A DNA stretch of 64,000 bases from Flagellimonas pacifica (GCF_900215465.1 NZ_OBEH01000006.1:232321-296320), one strand, 5' to 3'. Shown: positions 29,813-38,782, counted from the stretch's first letter. Made by a program: numbers and translations. The notes: generated by a model not told the origin, from the sequence alone.

Positions 29813-30294
29813 TGGATTTAATGCTTAAGACCATACTTGTAATTGTGTTGATCCTGATCGTTTATCAGGATATGAAAATGCGTTTGATCCATATACTGCT
29901 GCCTGTGGCCCTATTCGGTCTGGGTATGGTCATGAATTGGTTTTTTGTGGATTATGCCTATATGGAATGGCTTTGGTCATTACTTTTTTTGGGGCTCAAT
30001 TTTTTAGTGGTCACCCTTTATTTTTCGGTCAAAAAAAGGAGCTATACCAATCCCATTGATACGTTGATCGGTTGGGGCGATGTACTGTTCCTTATCGCTT
30101 TGATCCCATTTTTTTCCTTTAGGGGGTACCTCCAGTTTTTTGTCATGGGCATGATCTTCTCCCTATTGCTTTTTGTGGTGATGAAGGCCATATACCCTAA
30201 ATATAGGACCATTCCCTTGGCAGGGTTCCTTGCCCTGTTCTTAATGGGAACAATGCTCGTGGATGGTGTAACGGATATTGATCTTTTATTGTAA
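29812..30294 (+). CDS. Prepilin peptidase, A24 family, short form
   Basis: The ATG at 29812 shares a base with the gspG stop and gives 160 residues, chosen over the ATG at 29764, which lies inside gspG. The protein is a polytopic membrane aspartyl protease with the catalytic GxGD motif (IGWGDVLFLIALIPF) and the upstream Asp in YQDMKMRLI. The N-terminal methyltransferase domain with its Cys-tetrad of PilD/GspO is absent, so only the peptidase core is present. Substrates are the four neighbouring pseudopilins, all of which have Ala instead of Gly at -1. This gene may therefore be adapted to that site. Confidence 0.88.
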   Translation: MDLMLKTILVIVLILIVYQDMKMRLIHILLPVALFGLGMVMNWFFVDYAYMEWLWSLLFLGLNFLVVTLYFSVKKRSYTNPIDTLIGWGDVLFLIALIPFFSFRGYLQFFVMGMIFSLLLFVVMKAIYPKYRTIPLAGFLALFLMGTMLVDGVTDIDLLL

Positions 30295-31723
30295 ACAGTT
30301 GATTGTGGAATATTTGGACAACATAGAACTATCAGTGGAACTCAGGCAGGTCATCAATGCCGATCTGGCCCACCATTATCGTGTTGTGCCAAAAAATGAT
30401 TCAGGGAATATACTGGAGCTGTTTGTGGAAACGGAAAATGCCACCGAAGCCATCTCAGAGGAGTTGGAACTATATTTGGGCAAAAAGATAGTATTCTGCG
30501 AGGTGCCCAAAGCAGTATTGATTAAAGCACTCTATGAATATTACAGAAAAGAAGAATTTAGGAAGGGAAACAATGATGGTCCCATAATTTCGGCGGACAA
30601 AGGGTTTCTTGAGAACCTGATCATGGAAGCCAAGGCCATTGGCAGTAGTGACATCCATTTTGAGGTGTATGAGGATGAAGCCCGGATACGGTTCCGCATA
30701 GATGGTTTGCTCATTGAGAAATACAAAATTCCAAGTGACACCTATTTGGAGCTGATCAATAAAATAAAGATTGAGGCCAATCTGGATATCACTGAAAAAC
30801 GATTGCCCCAAGATGGCCGTATCAATTTTGAGGATTTTGATATCCGAGTGTCCATATTGCCCACATTGCACGGGGAAAAAACGGTCATGCGGTTGTTGGG
30901 CCGGGACACCTCCCACTTGCGTCTTGAAGATGTGGGTTTCGAAGAGGAGCAATATCAGATGTATGGGGAAGCCATCAAACAATCGAATGGGATAGTGCTG
31001 ATCAGTGGTCCCACAGGTTCGGGAAAGACCACGACCCTGTACGCCACCCTGAAATTGTTGAACGACAACAAACGGAACATCGTAACGGTTGAAGATCCCA
31101 TTGAATATACCTTAAAGGGAATCAACCAAGTACAATTGAAAGAGGATATTGGCTTGACCTTTACCAGCGCGTTGCGATCGTTTTTAAGACAGGACCCCGA
31201 TATTATCATGTTGGGTGAGATCCGGGATGCTGAGACGGCCAAAATGGCCATCAGGGCTTCATTGACGGGACATTTGGTACTGTCCACCATCCATACCAAT
31301 TCGGCCATTGGCACGATCTCCAGATTGGTGGATATGGGTATCCCAGCCTTTTATATAGCCGAAACACTCAATGCGTCCGTTGCCCAAAGACTGTTGCGCA
31401 AACTTTGCGGTTCCTGTAAGGAAGAAACCCCTTTTGACCGACAGGATTTTCCGATGGGGTACCGAATGCCTCAGGACTTGGATGGGTATTACAGGCCAAA
31501 GGGATGCCCCGATTGTTACTATACGGGCTATAAGGGCAGGATAGCAATCTATGAGCTGATTCCCATGACCCATGAGATCGTATCGGTGATCAAGGAACAT
31601 CCACAGAACATAAAGGACAATATCAACTATAACTATCAGAGCTTGGCCGACAAGGCATTTGACCTATTGGCCAATGGCACGACCTCCATAGAGGAGATAT
31701 ATTCCCTATTAATCAATGCATAG
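30278..31723 (+). CDS. gspE: GspE/PilB secretion ATPase
   Basis: The frame starts at TTG 30278 (481 residues), with GTG 30305 as another plausible start; no ATG is near. Walker A is SGPTGSGKTTTLYA (about 243), the Asp box lies before 300 (VTVEDPIEY), Walker B is DIIMLGEIRDAETA (about 307), and the His box is LSTIHTNSA. A tetracysteine zinc site (CGSC about 377; CPDC about 409) marks the assembly GspE/PilB group, not PilT. It powers pseudopilus assembly from the cytoplasm. The N-terminal N1E region is short. It overlaps the peptidase gene by 17 bases and the secretin region by up to 8. Confidence 0.95.
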   Translation: MIFYCKQLIVEYLDNIELSVELRQVINADLAHHYRVVPKNDSGNILELFVETENATEAISEELELYLGKKIVFCEVPKAVLIKALYEYYRKEEFRKGNNDGPIISADKGFLENLIMEAKAIGSSDIHFEVYEDEARIRFRIDGLLIEKYKIPSDTYLELINKIKIEANLDITEKRLPQDGRINFEDFDIRVSILPTLHGEKTVMRLLGRDTSHLRLEDVGFEEEQYQMYGEAIKQSNGIVLISGPTGSGKTTTLYATLKLLNDNKRNIVTVEDPIEYTLKGINQVQLKEDIGLTFTSALRSFLRQDPDIIMLGEIRDAETAKMAIRASLTGHLVLSTIHTNSAIGTISRLVDMGIPAFYIAETLNASVAQRLLRKLCGSCKEETPFDRQDFPMGYRMPQDLDGYYRPKGCPDCYYTGYKGRIAIYELIPMTHEIVSVIKEHPQNIKDNINYNYQSLADKAFDLLANGTTSIEEIYSLLINA

Positions 31724-31724
31724 T

Positions 31725-33617
31725 ATGAAGGACTATATAACGTACATCTTCTTTTTCTTGATTGCCTTGAGCGGGTTTTCACAATCAGATGCTGAAAAAA
31801 TGCTCACAGATCATGCTGCTGATCATGAAGAACTGAATGAAACCATTACTATAGATATCTCGGGATTGACCATTTATGAGTTTTTGAACTCTGTGGCCAT
31901 GGAACACAAGATCAATCTGAGCGTAGACTCCGACCTTACCAGTGTTATCGAGAGCAGTTTCTTTGAGATTCCCGTAAAAGATGTCTTTCTGTTCATTGTG
32001 AACAAGTTTGATCTGGAGATAAGTATTGTCAACGATATCATTGTTTTTTCAAGAAAGGAAATAGAGCGTCAGGTTAAAGAGATGCCCAAGCCCAAGGAAA
32101 TAGAGGCAAATTATAACGATAAGAACAATTTCCTGTCCATCAAGCTATCCAACGAACCTTTGGAAGGTGTGGCCAAAAGAATTACGGACATCTCCGGTAA
32201 AAATTTGGTGATAGGACCAACCCTTAAGGATAAAAAGGTGTCGGCCTATATCCTGAACCGTCCTTTTGACCAGGTAGTTGAAATGATGGCCAAATCCAAC
32301 CAAATGATCTTGACGATAGACGAAAATGGGTTCTACTATCTGGAAAAGGATGCTGCCCCAACGGAACAGGACGCTAATCGAACTGGCAAGGGAAAAGGCC
32401 TGAAGAGTCTGGCCAGTCTGGAATCCTCAGCTGAAATAAGGGTCGAGGAAAACGGCTTTATCAGCATCAAGGCCTTCGATGCCGATATTACGGCGTTGAT
32501 TACGGAAGTGGCCGACCAACTCCATGTCAATTACTTTATGTACAACAGACCCGATGGGCTGACAACCACCTTGGTCTCGGAAATGATGACCTTTGATGAC
32601 CTGTTGGACCATGTGTTCAAGGGAAAAAACTTTACCTATAAAAAGACCGGGGATTTTTATCTAATCGGGGATCAAAATGTGGAAGGTCTTAGGAGTACGG
32701 AATTGATCCAATTGGAAAACAGGACCATCGAGACCGTTTTGGAGACCCTGCCGAAAGATCTTTTGGAGAATGTGGAGATCAAGGAATTTTTTGAACTGAA
32801 CGGATTTGTGATTTCGGGATCAAGGCCCCGTATATTGGAGATCAAGGAATATATCAAGGAAATTGATGTGGTGGTGCCCATGATCTTGATTGAGGTATTG
32901 ATTGTGCAGTACCAAAAATCAAGTGAGGTGCAGACAGGGCTACAGGCCGGACTGGACAATGAACGTCGAACCACATCGGGTGCGCTCTTCCCAACAACAG
33001 ATGTGAACATGAACAGTACATCCGTAAATTCACTTATAGATGCGTTCAACGGTTTTGGTATTTTCAACCTTGGGAAGGTGACAGAGAATTTTTATTTGAA
33101 CCTTAGGGCGTTGGAGAACAATTCGGTCATCAATCTTAAATCCACACCCAAGATATCCACCTTGAACGGTCACGATGCCAAACTCTCCATCGGGGAGACC
33201 AGTTATTATTTTGAGCAGAACAATCGATTGATCAACAGTGGTCTGGGCAATGATATCTTACAGTCGGGACAGTGGAAGTCCACGGATGCCAACTTAAGTG
33301 TCAATATCAAACCCTTTGTCTCAAAGGATGAACAGATAACTTTGAACATTTTGGTGGAACGCAGTACTTTTTTGGGACGGCAGGGGGAGAATGCACCCCC
33401 TGGAAAGGCCACACAACAGTTTGAGTCATTGGTACGCTGCTTGAATGGGGAGATGATTTTGTTGGGAGGCCTAGACCAATTGGACAAAGAGAATTCCGGT
33501 ACCGGGACACCGGGATTGTCCAAAGTGCCCGTTTTGAAATGGTTCTTCAGTAGCAGGAGGAAAAGCAACAGCAAGTCCAAGCTCCATGTCTTTATTAAAC
33601 CTACAGTGGTCTATTGA
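31725..33617 (+). CDS. gspD: Outer-membrane secretin, GspD/PilQ family
   Basis: The ATG at 31725 gives a clean signal peptide (MKDYITYIFFFLIALSGFS, then QSD) and 630 residues; ATG 31716 would add MHS and overlap gspE by 8 bases. The periplasmic part (about 30-380) has an STN/N0-like beginning (TITIDISGLTIYEFLNSVAM) and repeated short domains (NFLSIKLSNEPLEGVAKRI). The secretin core begins near 383 (VPMILIEVLIVQYQ) and includes STPKISTLNGHDAKLSIGE, GENAPPGKA and the terminal beta strand LHVFIKPTVVY. It forms the outer-membrane channel. The next gene starts within its stop codon (TGATG). Confidence 0.92.
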   Translation: MKDYITYIFFFLIALSGFSQSDAEKMLTDHAADHEELNETITIDISGLTIYEFLNSVAMEHKINLSVDSDLTSVIESSFFEIPVKDVFLFIVNKFDLEISIVNDIIVFSRKEIERQVKEMPKPKEIEANYNDKNNFLSIKLSNEPLEGVAKRITDISGKNLVIGPTLKDKKVSAYILNRPFDQVVEMMAKSNQMILTIDENGFYYLEKDAAPTEQDANRTGKGKGLKSLASLESSAEIRVEENGFISIKAFDADITALITEVADQLHVNYFMYNRPDGLTTTLVSEMMTFDDLLDHVFKGKNFTYKKTGDFYLIGDQNVEGLRSTELIQLENRTIETVLETLPKDLLENVEIKEFFELNGFVISGSRPRILEIKEYIKEIDVVVPMILIEVLIVQYQKSSEVQTGLQAGLDNERRTTSGALFPTTDVNMNSTSVNSLIDAFNGFGIFNLGKVTENFYLNLRALENNSVINLKSTPKISTLNGHDAKLSIGETSYYFEQNNRLINSGLGNDILQSGQWKSTDANLSVNIKPFVSKDEQITLNILVERSTFLGRQGENAPPGKATQQFESLVRCLNGEMILLGGLDQLDKENSGTGTPGLSKVPVLKWFFSSRRKSNSKSKLHVFIKPTVVY

Positions 33618-34804
33618 TGTTGGAGCGATTAAAAAATATCGATATTTTCAACGATCGGGTATTTGCGGTCGTTGGTATTGTACTTGGAGACCCCATCAGG
33701 TACAGGATACTGCTGCTGGAAAAAGAAAAGGATGACCTTTCGATTTTGAGATCTTTCAAAACAGATGATTTTGAGGAAATCAAAAGAGAGGTAAAGACCA
33801 GCATCCCCATTATCCTTAATTTCTCTGGAAGAGGGGTCATCAGTAAAAAGGTCAGTGCAAAGGGCAATTATATAAAGGAAGTGCTCTTCAATGGAAACCC
33901 GGATGATTTTTATAGTTATAACCTCTTTCAAGAAGTCCATAATTTTGTCTCCATTTGCCGCAGGGAGATTATTGATCAGCATATCAACTTGTTTGAAAAT
34001 GCCAAATACAGGGCTATTGACCATAGCATAGGGCCTTTTCCGGCCTGGTTGGGAAAAAACATGGTCCAAGAAGACGTTTTGCGCTTGGACAGCGGGGAAT
34101 TGGTGTTTCAAAATGGAAACCTTGTGGATTATATCCGTGGTAGCCATGAATCGCAGCCTGTTAAATACAACGTGGGAAACGACCAGCTGGATGGCAATGA
34201 AATTGTCTTGTTGTCTTCATTGCTGAACCAACTGTACCCTTCCGATAAGATCGCTTATGAGGATGAACTGTTATCGTCCAATCTAAGGGAACAAAAACTA
34301 AAAAGAATGTTTGATTACTGCTCGGTAGGGACTCTTGCCCTATTTCTTTTGGCCCTATTGGGAAGTTATCTGTTGTTGCACCACTACAATGGCAAGTATG
34401 TGGAATACGAACAAAGGCTCTATCATTTTAACGATAACTACTCCCAGATCAAAAAAATGGAGGAAGATCTTGCCGGCAAACAGTTTATAGTGGAAAACTC
34501 TGGGGTATTGAACAAACATTTCCTTTCCTTCTATAGCAATGAGGTGACCAAAACGGTTCCCGATGGGATACTGTTGAGCAGCTTAAGGGTGAATCCATTG
34601 CTCAAAAGGGTAAAGGGCAACGAGCCCATTTCCATTGCACCCAACACGATATTGATCGAAGGACGGACCACCAATGGTTTTTATCTCAACCAATGGGTCA
34701 AAAAGTTAAAGGCAAGTTCATGGGCCAATAAGATTGAGATTTTGAACCTGAACAAAGTAGATGGGAATACGGATGCATTTTCATTAAAAATTGATATTGA
34801 ATAA
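33617..34804 (+). CDS. GspL/PilN-like assembly protein
   Basis: ATG 33617, overlapping the secretin stop, gives 395 residues. About 230 cytoplasmic residues are followed by one membrane helix (LALFLLALLGSYLLLHHYN) and a periplasmic part of about 145 residues. That part begins with a coiled-coil-like stretch (YEQRLYHFNDNYSQIKKMEE) and ends in a ferredoxin-like segment (ILIEGRTTNGFYLNQWVKKL), as in PilN and GspL. In T2SS, GspL links the ATPase to the periplasmic GspM; the topology and gene order (before a GspM/PilO-like gene) agree. The N-terminal region has no clear PilM motif that I can point to, so the actin-like fold is only suspected. Confidence 0.7.
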   Translation: MLERLKNIDIFNDRVFAVVGIVLGDPIRYRILLLEKEKDDLSILRSFKTDDFEEIKREVKTSIPIILNFSGRGVISKKVSAKGNYIKEVLFNGNPDDFYSYNLFQEVHNFVSICRREIIDQHINLFENAKYRAIDHSIGPFPAWLGKNMVQEDVLRLDSGELVFQNGNLVDYIRGSHESQPVKYNVGNDQLDGNEIVLLSSLLNQLYPSDKIAYEDELLSSNLREQKLKRMFDYCSVGTLALFLLALLGSYLLLHHYNGKYVEYEQRLYHFNDNYSQIKKMEEDLAGKQFIVENSGVLNKHFLSFYSNEVTKTVPDGILLSSLRVNPLLKRVKGNEPISIAPNTILIEGRTTNGFYLNQWVKKLKASSWANKIEILNLNKVDGNTDAFSLKIDIE

Positions 34805-35329
34805 ATGTTTGAAAAGTACTCCTATAAACAAAAGTTCCTTGGCCTTGTGGCATTGTTGCTGGTCTTGTTCTTGGCGGCCAACAAAAGGTCGTTCAAAGTG
34901 ACCAAAAATGCCTATGGGCAGATGAGGGAGATCCGGGAAAAATTGGAGTTTATGCAGAATTCCAATCATGATTCCAGGGAACTGCAACGTCAAATGGACC
35001 TGTATGACAACTTGATTGGAAAACAGGATATCCAGCCGGATATGGCCCAACAGTCCATTTTGGATTTTGCGACAAAATACGATGATATTGAAATCGATGA
35101 GCTCAGCGAGACCCATTTTTCCAATACAAAAGGATTTGATGTCATTACCAACCGATTGACGCTAGAGGGTAGCTATTCGGCATTGGCAAAAGTGGTATAC
35201 GATTACGAAAAAAACTTCAAGGTGTCCTCTTTGGTGGGCGTATCCTTTATCAGGGAGAAAAATTACAATAGAAGGAAAAACAAACTTAAGGTTCTTTTAA
35301 TATTCCAGAATTATGAAAAGAGTATATGA
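34805..35329 (+). CDS. GspM/PilO-like assembly protein
   Basis: This 174-residue protein has a short cytoplasmic start, one membrane helix (FLGLVALLLVLFLAANKRS), a coiled coil (YGQMREIREKLEFMQN; RELQRQMDLYDNLIG) and a small ferredoxin-like domain (DVITNRLTLEGSYSALAKVV). This is the layout of PilO and GspM. It starts directly after the stop of the GspL/PilN-like gene and overlaps the next gene by 17 bases. The two proteins probably pair in the periplasm to support the platform. Confidence 0.75.
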   Translation: MFEKYSYKQKFLGLVALLLVLFLAANKRSFKVTKNAYGQMREIREKLEFMQNSNHDSRELQRQMDLYDNLIGKQDIQPDMAQQSILDFATKYDDIEIDELSETHFSNTKGFDVITNRLTLEGSYSALAKVVYDYEKNFKVSSLVGVSFIREKNYNRRKNKLKVLLIFQNYEKSI

Positions 35330-36278
35330 TATAGGTTGGTCAATGTTGTTGATAGTGTTGTTTGTGGCATGTGATGATATTTTTGAAGAGAACATCTCCG
35401 ATGATGTCATCATGGTGGTGTCCCCTAAGGACAATGAGGCCATTACCGGGAACGCGGTCACTTTTGTCTGGAACCCATTGGATGGAGCGGACGATTACAA
35501 GGTGCAGGTATCCCGACAGTCCACATCGGAGATAGTTTTGGATTCGTTGGTCTCCAGTAATTCCCTTACCGTTCAAATGCAGTCGGGTAGCTATGACTGG
35601 CGGGTTAGGGGCGAAAACTTTGCGTATACCTCCAGCTATAGTTTTCCTGAGGGTTTTTCCATTGAATCGACCAGTGACCTGTCGACCCAAAATGTTTTTT
35701 TAAGTGCCCCTTCCAATGATTTTTACACAAAGAACAATACCATTATCCTAAGCTGGTCGAGGTTGGAAGCGGCCGCTTCCTACAGCATACAGGTTGAAAA
35801 GACAGTGGGCAACAATACGTCCGTTGCCCTGCAACAGGATGAGATTTCCAGTACAAACTATACACTTGACTCCAATATTTTGGATGAAGATGCCTCCTAT
35901 AAGTGGTCCATCAAGGCGGTCAATGAGAACAGCGAGACCCAATTTTCCAGCAGGACGTTATTTTTGGATACCGCAGTGCCCAATCCACCGACCCTCACGG
36001 CACCCAACGATGATGACACAGTGTCGACTACCGTGGACTTCAGTTGGAGTTTGGGGCAGGATACGGGAACTGTGCAATCCCCATTGAACAGTCTGTTGGA
36101 AATCGCCACGGACGAGAATTTTACATCGATAGTACAGTCGTATACCCTTGACGGAGGGGATACGGCACAACAACATACATTTTCAACCACTGGGGAGTTT
36201 TATTGGCGGGTCCTTATTTCCGATGGGGCAGGTAACCAGAGTCCATACAGTGGAACACGAAGTATTACCGTGGAATGA
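35313..36278 (+). CDS. Fn3-like lipoprotein in the secretion operon
   Basis: This 321-residue lipoprotein (signal WSMLLIVLFVACDD, lipobox VAC) is built from three Fn3/Ig-like modules. Each has the pattern of a Trp-containing strand and a YxVQV strand (TFVWNPLDGADDYKVQVSR; ILSWSRLEAAASYSIQVEKT; VDFSWSLGQDTG), ending in a strand such as YDWRVRG, YKWSIKAV and FYWRVLISDGAG. Its place inside the assembly operon, between GspM- and GspC-like genes, suggests an outer-membrane partner or pilotin-like anchor for the secretin, or a surface substrate adaptor. This is inference. Confidence 0.8.
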   Translation: MKRVYDIGWSMLLIVLFVACDDIFEENISDDVIMVVSPKDNEAITGNAVTFVWNPLDGADDYKVQVSRQSTSEIVLDSLVSSNSLTVQMQSGSYDWRVRGENFAYTSSYSFPEGFSIESTSDLSTQNVFLSAPSNDFYTKNNTIILSWSRLEAAASYSIQVEKTVGNNTSVALQQDEISSTNYTLDSNILDEDASYKWSIKAVNENSETQFSSRTLFLDTAVPNPPTLTAPNDDDTVSTTVDFSWSLGQDTGTVQSPLNSLLEIATDENFTSIVQSYTLDGGDTAQQHTFSTTGEFYWRVLISDGAGNQSPYSGTRSITVE

Positions 36279-36766
36279 AAAAAAAGGGGGTAAATATCAT
36301 ATTATGGGCCGGTATGTTGGTCATTTGGGGCTTTGTCACCAAAAAGACCCTGTTTTTTTTCGGTAAGGACGATGAAAAAGTGGTGGCGATAAGCCCAATT
36401 ACGTTCAATGACCCATTACCTGAACTCAAGAAAGATACTTTTGAACTTCATGTCCTTGAAAGGGATCCCTTTTTGGACGTTGTGACCAAGAGGAAATCCC
36501 CGAGGCCATTACTACAGCCCAAGACGCCTAAAAGGGTTTCTAATCCAATACCAAAGAGGTCATCAAATGCCACATGGCCAAAACTGCAGTATTTTGGGTA
36601 TTTAAAGGGACACTCCCAAACCGGCAAGCTGGCCGTCCTGAAAATTGACAATAAACTTCACAGGGTCCGTGAAAAAAGAGCCATTGAGGAGATCCAAGTG
36701 TTAAAGATTTATAAGGATTCCGTTTTGCTGAAACGAAACGGGGCAACCAAAGTTGTCCTTAAATAA
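36275..36766 (+). CDS. GspC/PilP-like periplasmic connector
   Basis: This 163-residue protein overlaps the previous gene by 4 bases (ATGA). It has an N-terminal membrane helix (VNIILWAGMLVIWGFVT), a proline- and basic-rich linker (RPLLQPKTPKRVSNPIPKRS) and a small C-terminal beta domain (LQYFGYLKGHSQTGKLAVLK, then KIYKDSVLLKRNGATKVVLK). The domain resembles the HR domain of GspC and of PilP, which contacts the secretin N-domains. It is the last gene of the operon. Confidence in the family is moderate because the sequence is short and divergent. Confidence 0.65.
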   Translation: MKKKGVNIILWAGMLVIWGFVTKKTLFFFGKDDEKVVAISPITFNDPLPELKKDTFELHVLERDPFLDVVTKRKSPRPLLQPKTPKRVSNPIPKRSSNATWPKLQYFGYLKGHSQTGKLAVLKIDNKLHRVREKRAIEEIQVLKIYKDSVLLKRNGATKVVLK

Positions 36767-37215
36767 GAGGTTGTTCCATAGGTTTAGGGAAAGCTTGTTA
36801 TGATGTTTTCCTCTTCAATATTCCTTGAAGGGGATACAGGTTTCCTTGTATGCTGAACCAGAAGGCAAATAAAAATTTTCTAATTCTCTATAGGATAAAA
36901 AGGATGCCCAGCTTCCGGACACTGTTCTTCACCATCCCTTTGCAAACCCTTCTTGGGGATTTGCCTTGGGATGTTGCAGTGCCATCATCTGGCCGGGCAA
37001 TTTTAAGGGGTTTATAATGGATAAAGCCTTTGTTGTTTTTCGGGGTATCGAAAAACAGGTATGTAATAAGCAATTCCAATCAGCACAGACCCCCTGCACT
37101 CGCTTAACTTTCCGTATGCTCCCTTGTGTGACGGTGTGAAGGAATTGCTAATCACATTGTGGAACTTGTCAAGACCAAGCAAGTTTTATAAAAAAATAAG
37201 GTTTCCACTTCCTTG

Positions 37216-37243
37216 AAAACCTGCCGGCCAGCAGGCAGGTTTT
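37216..37243. repeat. Perfect 10-bp inverted repeat (AAAACCTGCC)
   Basis: AAAACCTGCC at 37216-37225 pairs with GGCAGGTTTT at 37234-37243 around an 8-base loop. With its A and T edges it could terminate transcription in both directions. Its core resembles the hairpin before ssb, suggesting one REP-like family. Confidence 0.6.
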
Positions 37244-37388
37244 ACTACGTCGCAGACACTCCTGATTTTGTTTTAAAAGTCTTGACAAAACCCACTTTAT
37301 CCATTGTGCTGTGCACGAAAGAAATCAAACAAACACCCCTTAAAATTTGAGTTCATTGAAACAAAAAAATATAGGGGAAAATAGTAAC

Positions 37389-37406
37389 CTGTCTGTCGGC
37401 AGACAG
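37389..37406. promoter_or_regulatory. Hairpin just upstream of ssb
   Basis: CTGTCTG and CAGACAG form a perfect 7-bp stem with loop TCGG, ending 20 bases before the ssb ATG. It lies in the expected leader of ssb, so it may be an operator or an RNA structure that limits translation. Confidence 0.5.
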
Positions 37407-37426
37407 ATCTTTTAAATCTTTTTATC

Positions 37427-37765
37427 ATGAGTACATTAAGAAACAAAGTACAGTTGATCGGGAACGTAGGACAAGATCCAGTGATCACCGATCTGGAAGG
37501 TGGGAAACGTGTGGCACGATTGACCATGGCCACCAATGAACACTACAAGAACAAAGAGGGGGAACGTATGACCAACACCGAATGGCACACGGTGGTCGGT
37601 TGGGGAAAGCTAGCGGATATCATCGAAGGGTTCGTTACCAAGGGCAAGGAGATTGCCGTGGAAGGGAAACTCACCTCCCGTTCCTATGAGGACAAAGAGG
37701 GCAACAAACGCTATGTCACCGAAGTGGTGGCCAATGAGATCTTATTGTTGGGCAGTAATGACTGA
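37427..37765 (+). CDS. ssb: Single-stranded DNA-binding protein
   Basis: This 112-residue protein has an OB-fold: MSTLRNKVQLIGNVGQDPVI, then ARLTMATNEHYKNKEG, NTEWHTVVGWGKLAD and GKEIAVEGKLTSRSY. It is a short form that stops after the OB domain and lacks the acidic C-terminal tail used by chromosomal SSB to recruit partners. Short SSBs of this type are common on plasmids and integrative elements. It begins the mobilization module, and a hairpin lies in its leader. It coats the transferred strand or supports replication of the element. Confidence 0.95.
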   Translation: MSTLRNKVQLIGNVGQDPVITDLEGGKRVARLTMATNEHYKNKEGERMTNTEWHTVVGWGKLADIIEGFVTKGKEIAVEGKLTSRSYEDKEGNKRYVTEVVANEILLLGSND

Positions 37766-37833
37766 TGTGGGGATGGGTGTCCCAAAACCTTTGGGCGCCC
37801 TCCTTTTTTCTTTCATCTTTTAAAACAGATATT

Positions 37834-38283
37834 ATGGAACATAGCGTCAATGAAATACAGATCAGTTACCGGGAGAAGCTCAGCACCTTGCAATCACTTT
37901 CCCTTTCCAATTCCCAAGAAGTGGCCCAACTGCTTTTCAAGAACTGGGACGGCAATACCATAGGAGTGCATGAAAGCTTTAAGATTTTGTTGCTCAACCA
38001 GTCCAACAAGATCAAAGGGATATATCCACTTTCCATAGGGGGCATATCCGCTACTTTGGTGGATATGCGCATCCTCTTTGCCATTGTGCTGAAAACATTG
38101 TCCGTTGGGATCATACTTGCCCATAACCATCCCTCTGGGCAGATGAAGGCCAGCGAGGCAGACCGTCAGCTCACCCGCAAGATCCAACAAGGGGCGCAGC
38201 TCTTTGATGTCAAAGTCTTGGATCATATCATTCTGGCACCCGATGGCCGCTATTACAGTTTTGCGGACAATGGGATCTTATAA
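37834..38283 (+). CDS. radC: RadC/JAB-domain protein
   Basis: ATG 37834 gives 149 residues; an upstream in-frame start at 37765 is less likely because it lies on the ssb stop. The JAMM metal motif is clear: ILAHNHPSGQMKASEADRQL, with the His pair and the distal Asp. The N-terminal helix-hairpin-helix domain of full-length RadC is missing. This is typical of the truncated RadC copies in mobile elements, whose exact role is unknown (a DNA repair or anti-defence function has been suggested for the family). It follows ssb by 68 bases and is probably co-transcribed with it. Confidence 0.9.
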   Translation: MEHSVNEIQISYREKLSTLQSLSLSNSQEVAQLLFKNWDGNTIGVHESFKILLLNQSNKIKGIYPLSIGGISATLVDMRILFAIVLKTLSVGIILAHNHPSGQMKASEADRQLTRKIQQGAQLFDVKVLDHIILAPDGRYYSFADNGIL

Positions 38284-38340
38284 ACTGTCCGTTTTGGATG
38301 GAACCATAAATGGAAACTGGAAAACCAGAAATCAGAAATC

Positions 38341-38508
38341 ATGCAGACACGTATAAGAAAAGTGCTGGAAATCCCGGCCAGAAAACGTCAGGGACACCAG
38401 ACCGAAAAGGAAAGCAATGCAGAGAAGGTCTTTTTGTTGGTCATCAACCTATGGGTCTTTCGATTTGAATACGCCAAGGAGCAAACAATGCCCAAAGACC
38501 CCCAATAG
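38341..38508 (+). CDS. Small basic protein, hypothetical
   Basis: This short frame encodes 55 residues starting MQTRIRKVLEIPARKRQGHQ and ending YAKEQTMPKDPQ. It lies 57 bases after radC and ends just before a terminator. The N-terminal half is basic and the middle is hydrophobic (VFLLVINLWVF). I recognise no family. Position in the operon and a reasonable start support it weakly. Confidence 0.4.
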   Translation: MQTRIRKVLEIPARKRQGHQTEKESNAEKVFLLVINLWVFRFEYAKEQTMPKDPQ

Positions 38509-38524
38509 GAATCGTCGTAAAAAA

Positions 38525-38550
38525 GGCCCTCAAAAGAGGGTCTTTTTTTT
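38525..38550 (+). terminator. Rho-independent terminator after ssb-radC unit
   Basis: GGCCCTC pairs with GAGGGTC (one G-T wobble) around the loop AAAA, followed by eight T. It ends the ssb, radC and small-protein transcript. Confidence 0.85.
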
Positions 38551-38782
38551 GGTCATTCGGACAACAGCTGACGTTTTGAATCTCCCAAAATGATATTCCC
38601 ATAATATTTGATGCAAAACCCGACCAAATGTGCTTAATATGTGTTTTTGTCTTAATGGGTCAATCGCTACATTTATGTAGTAGTATCAGAACATACTGTA
38701 CGGCACCTAATTTTAATCCGCCATGGCGGACCGATTTGACTTTCCCAAAGTCCGTACAAGCAAAAGTTTTTTAGTACCGGTG

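Larger units (their letters stand above)
36767..37426. other. 660-base gap with nested inverted repeats
   Basis: I see no convincing gene here. A minus-strand open frame (37079-36888) has no signal or motif. The right half holds structured DNA: a 10-bp inverted repeat TTGTCAAGAC/GTCTTGACAA (37166-37175 and 37279-37288) encloses a perfect hairpin at 37216-37243, and another hairpin lies at 37389-37406. The gap separates the secretion operon from the mobilization module, so an element edge may lie within it. Confidence 0.6.

Noticed and set aside
30470..30982. 170-codon minus-strand frame inside gspE
   Set aside because: Fully contained in a gene with strong Walker motifs; shadow frame.
36888..37079. 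63-codon minus-strand frame in the gap after the secretion operon
   Set aside because: No signal peptide, motif or neighbour on that strand; too weak to call a gene.
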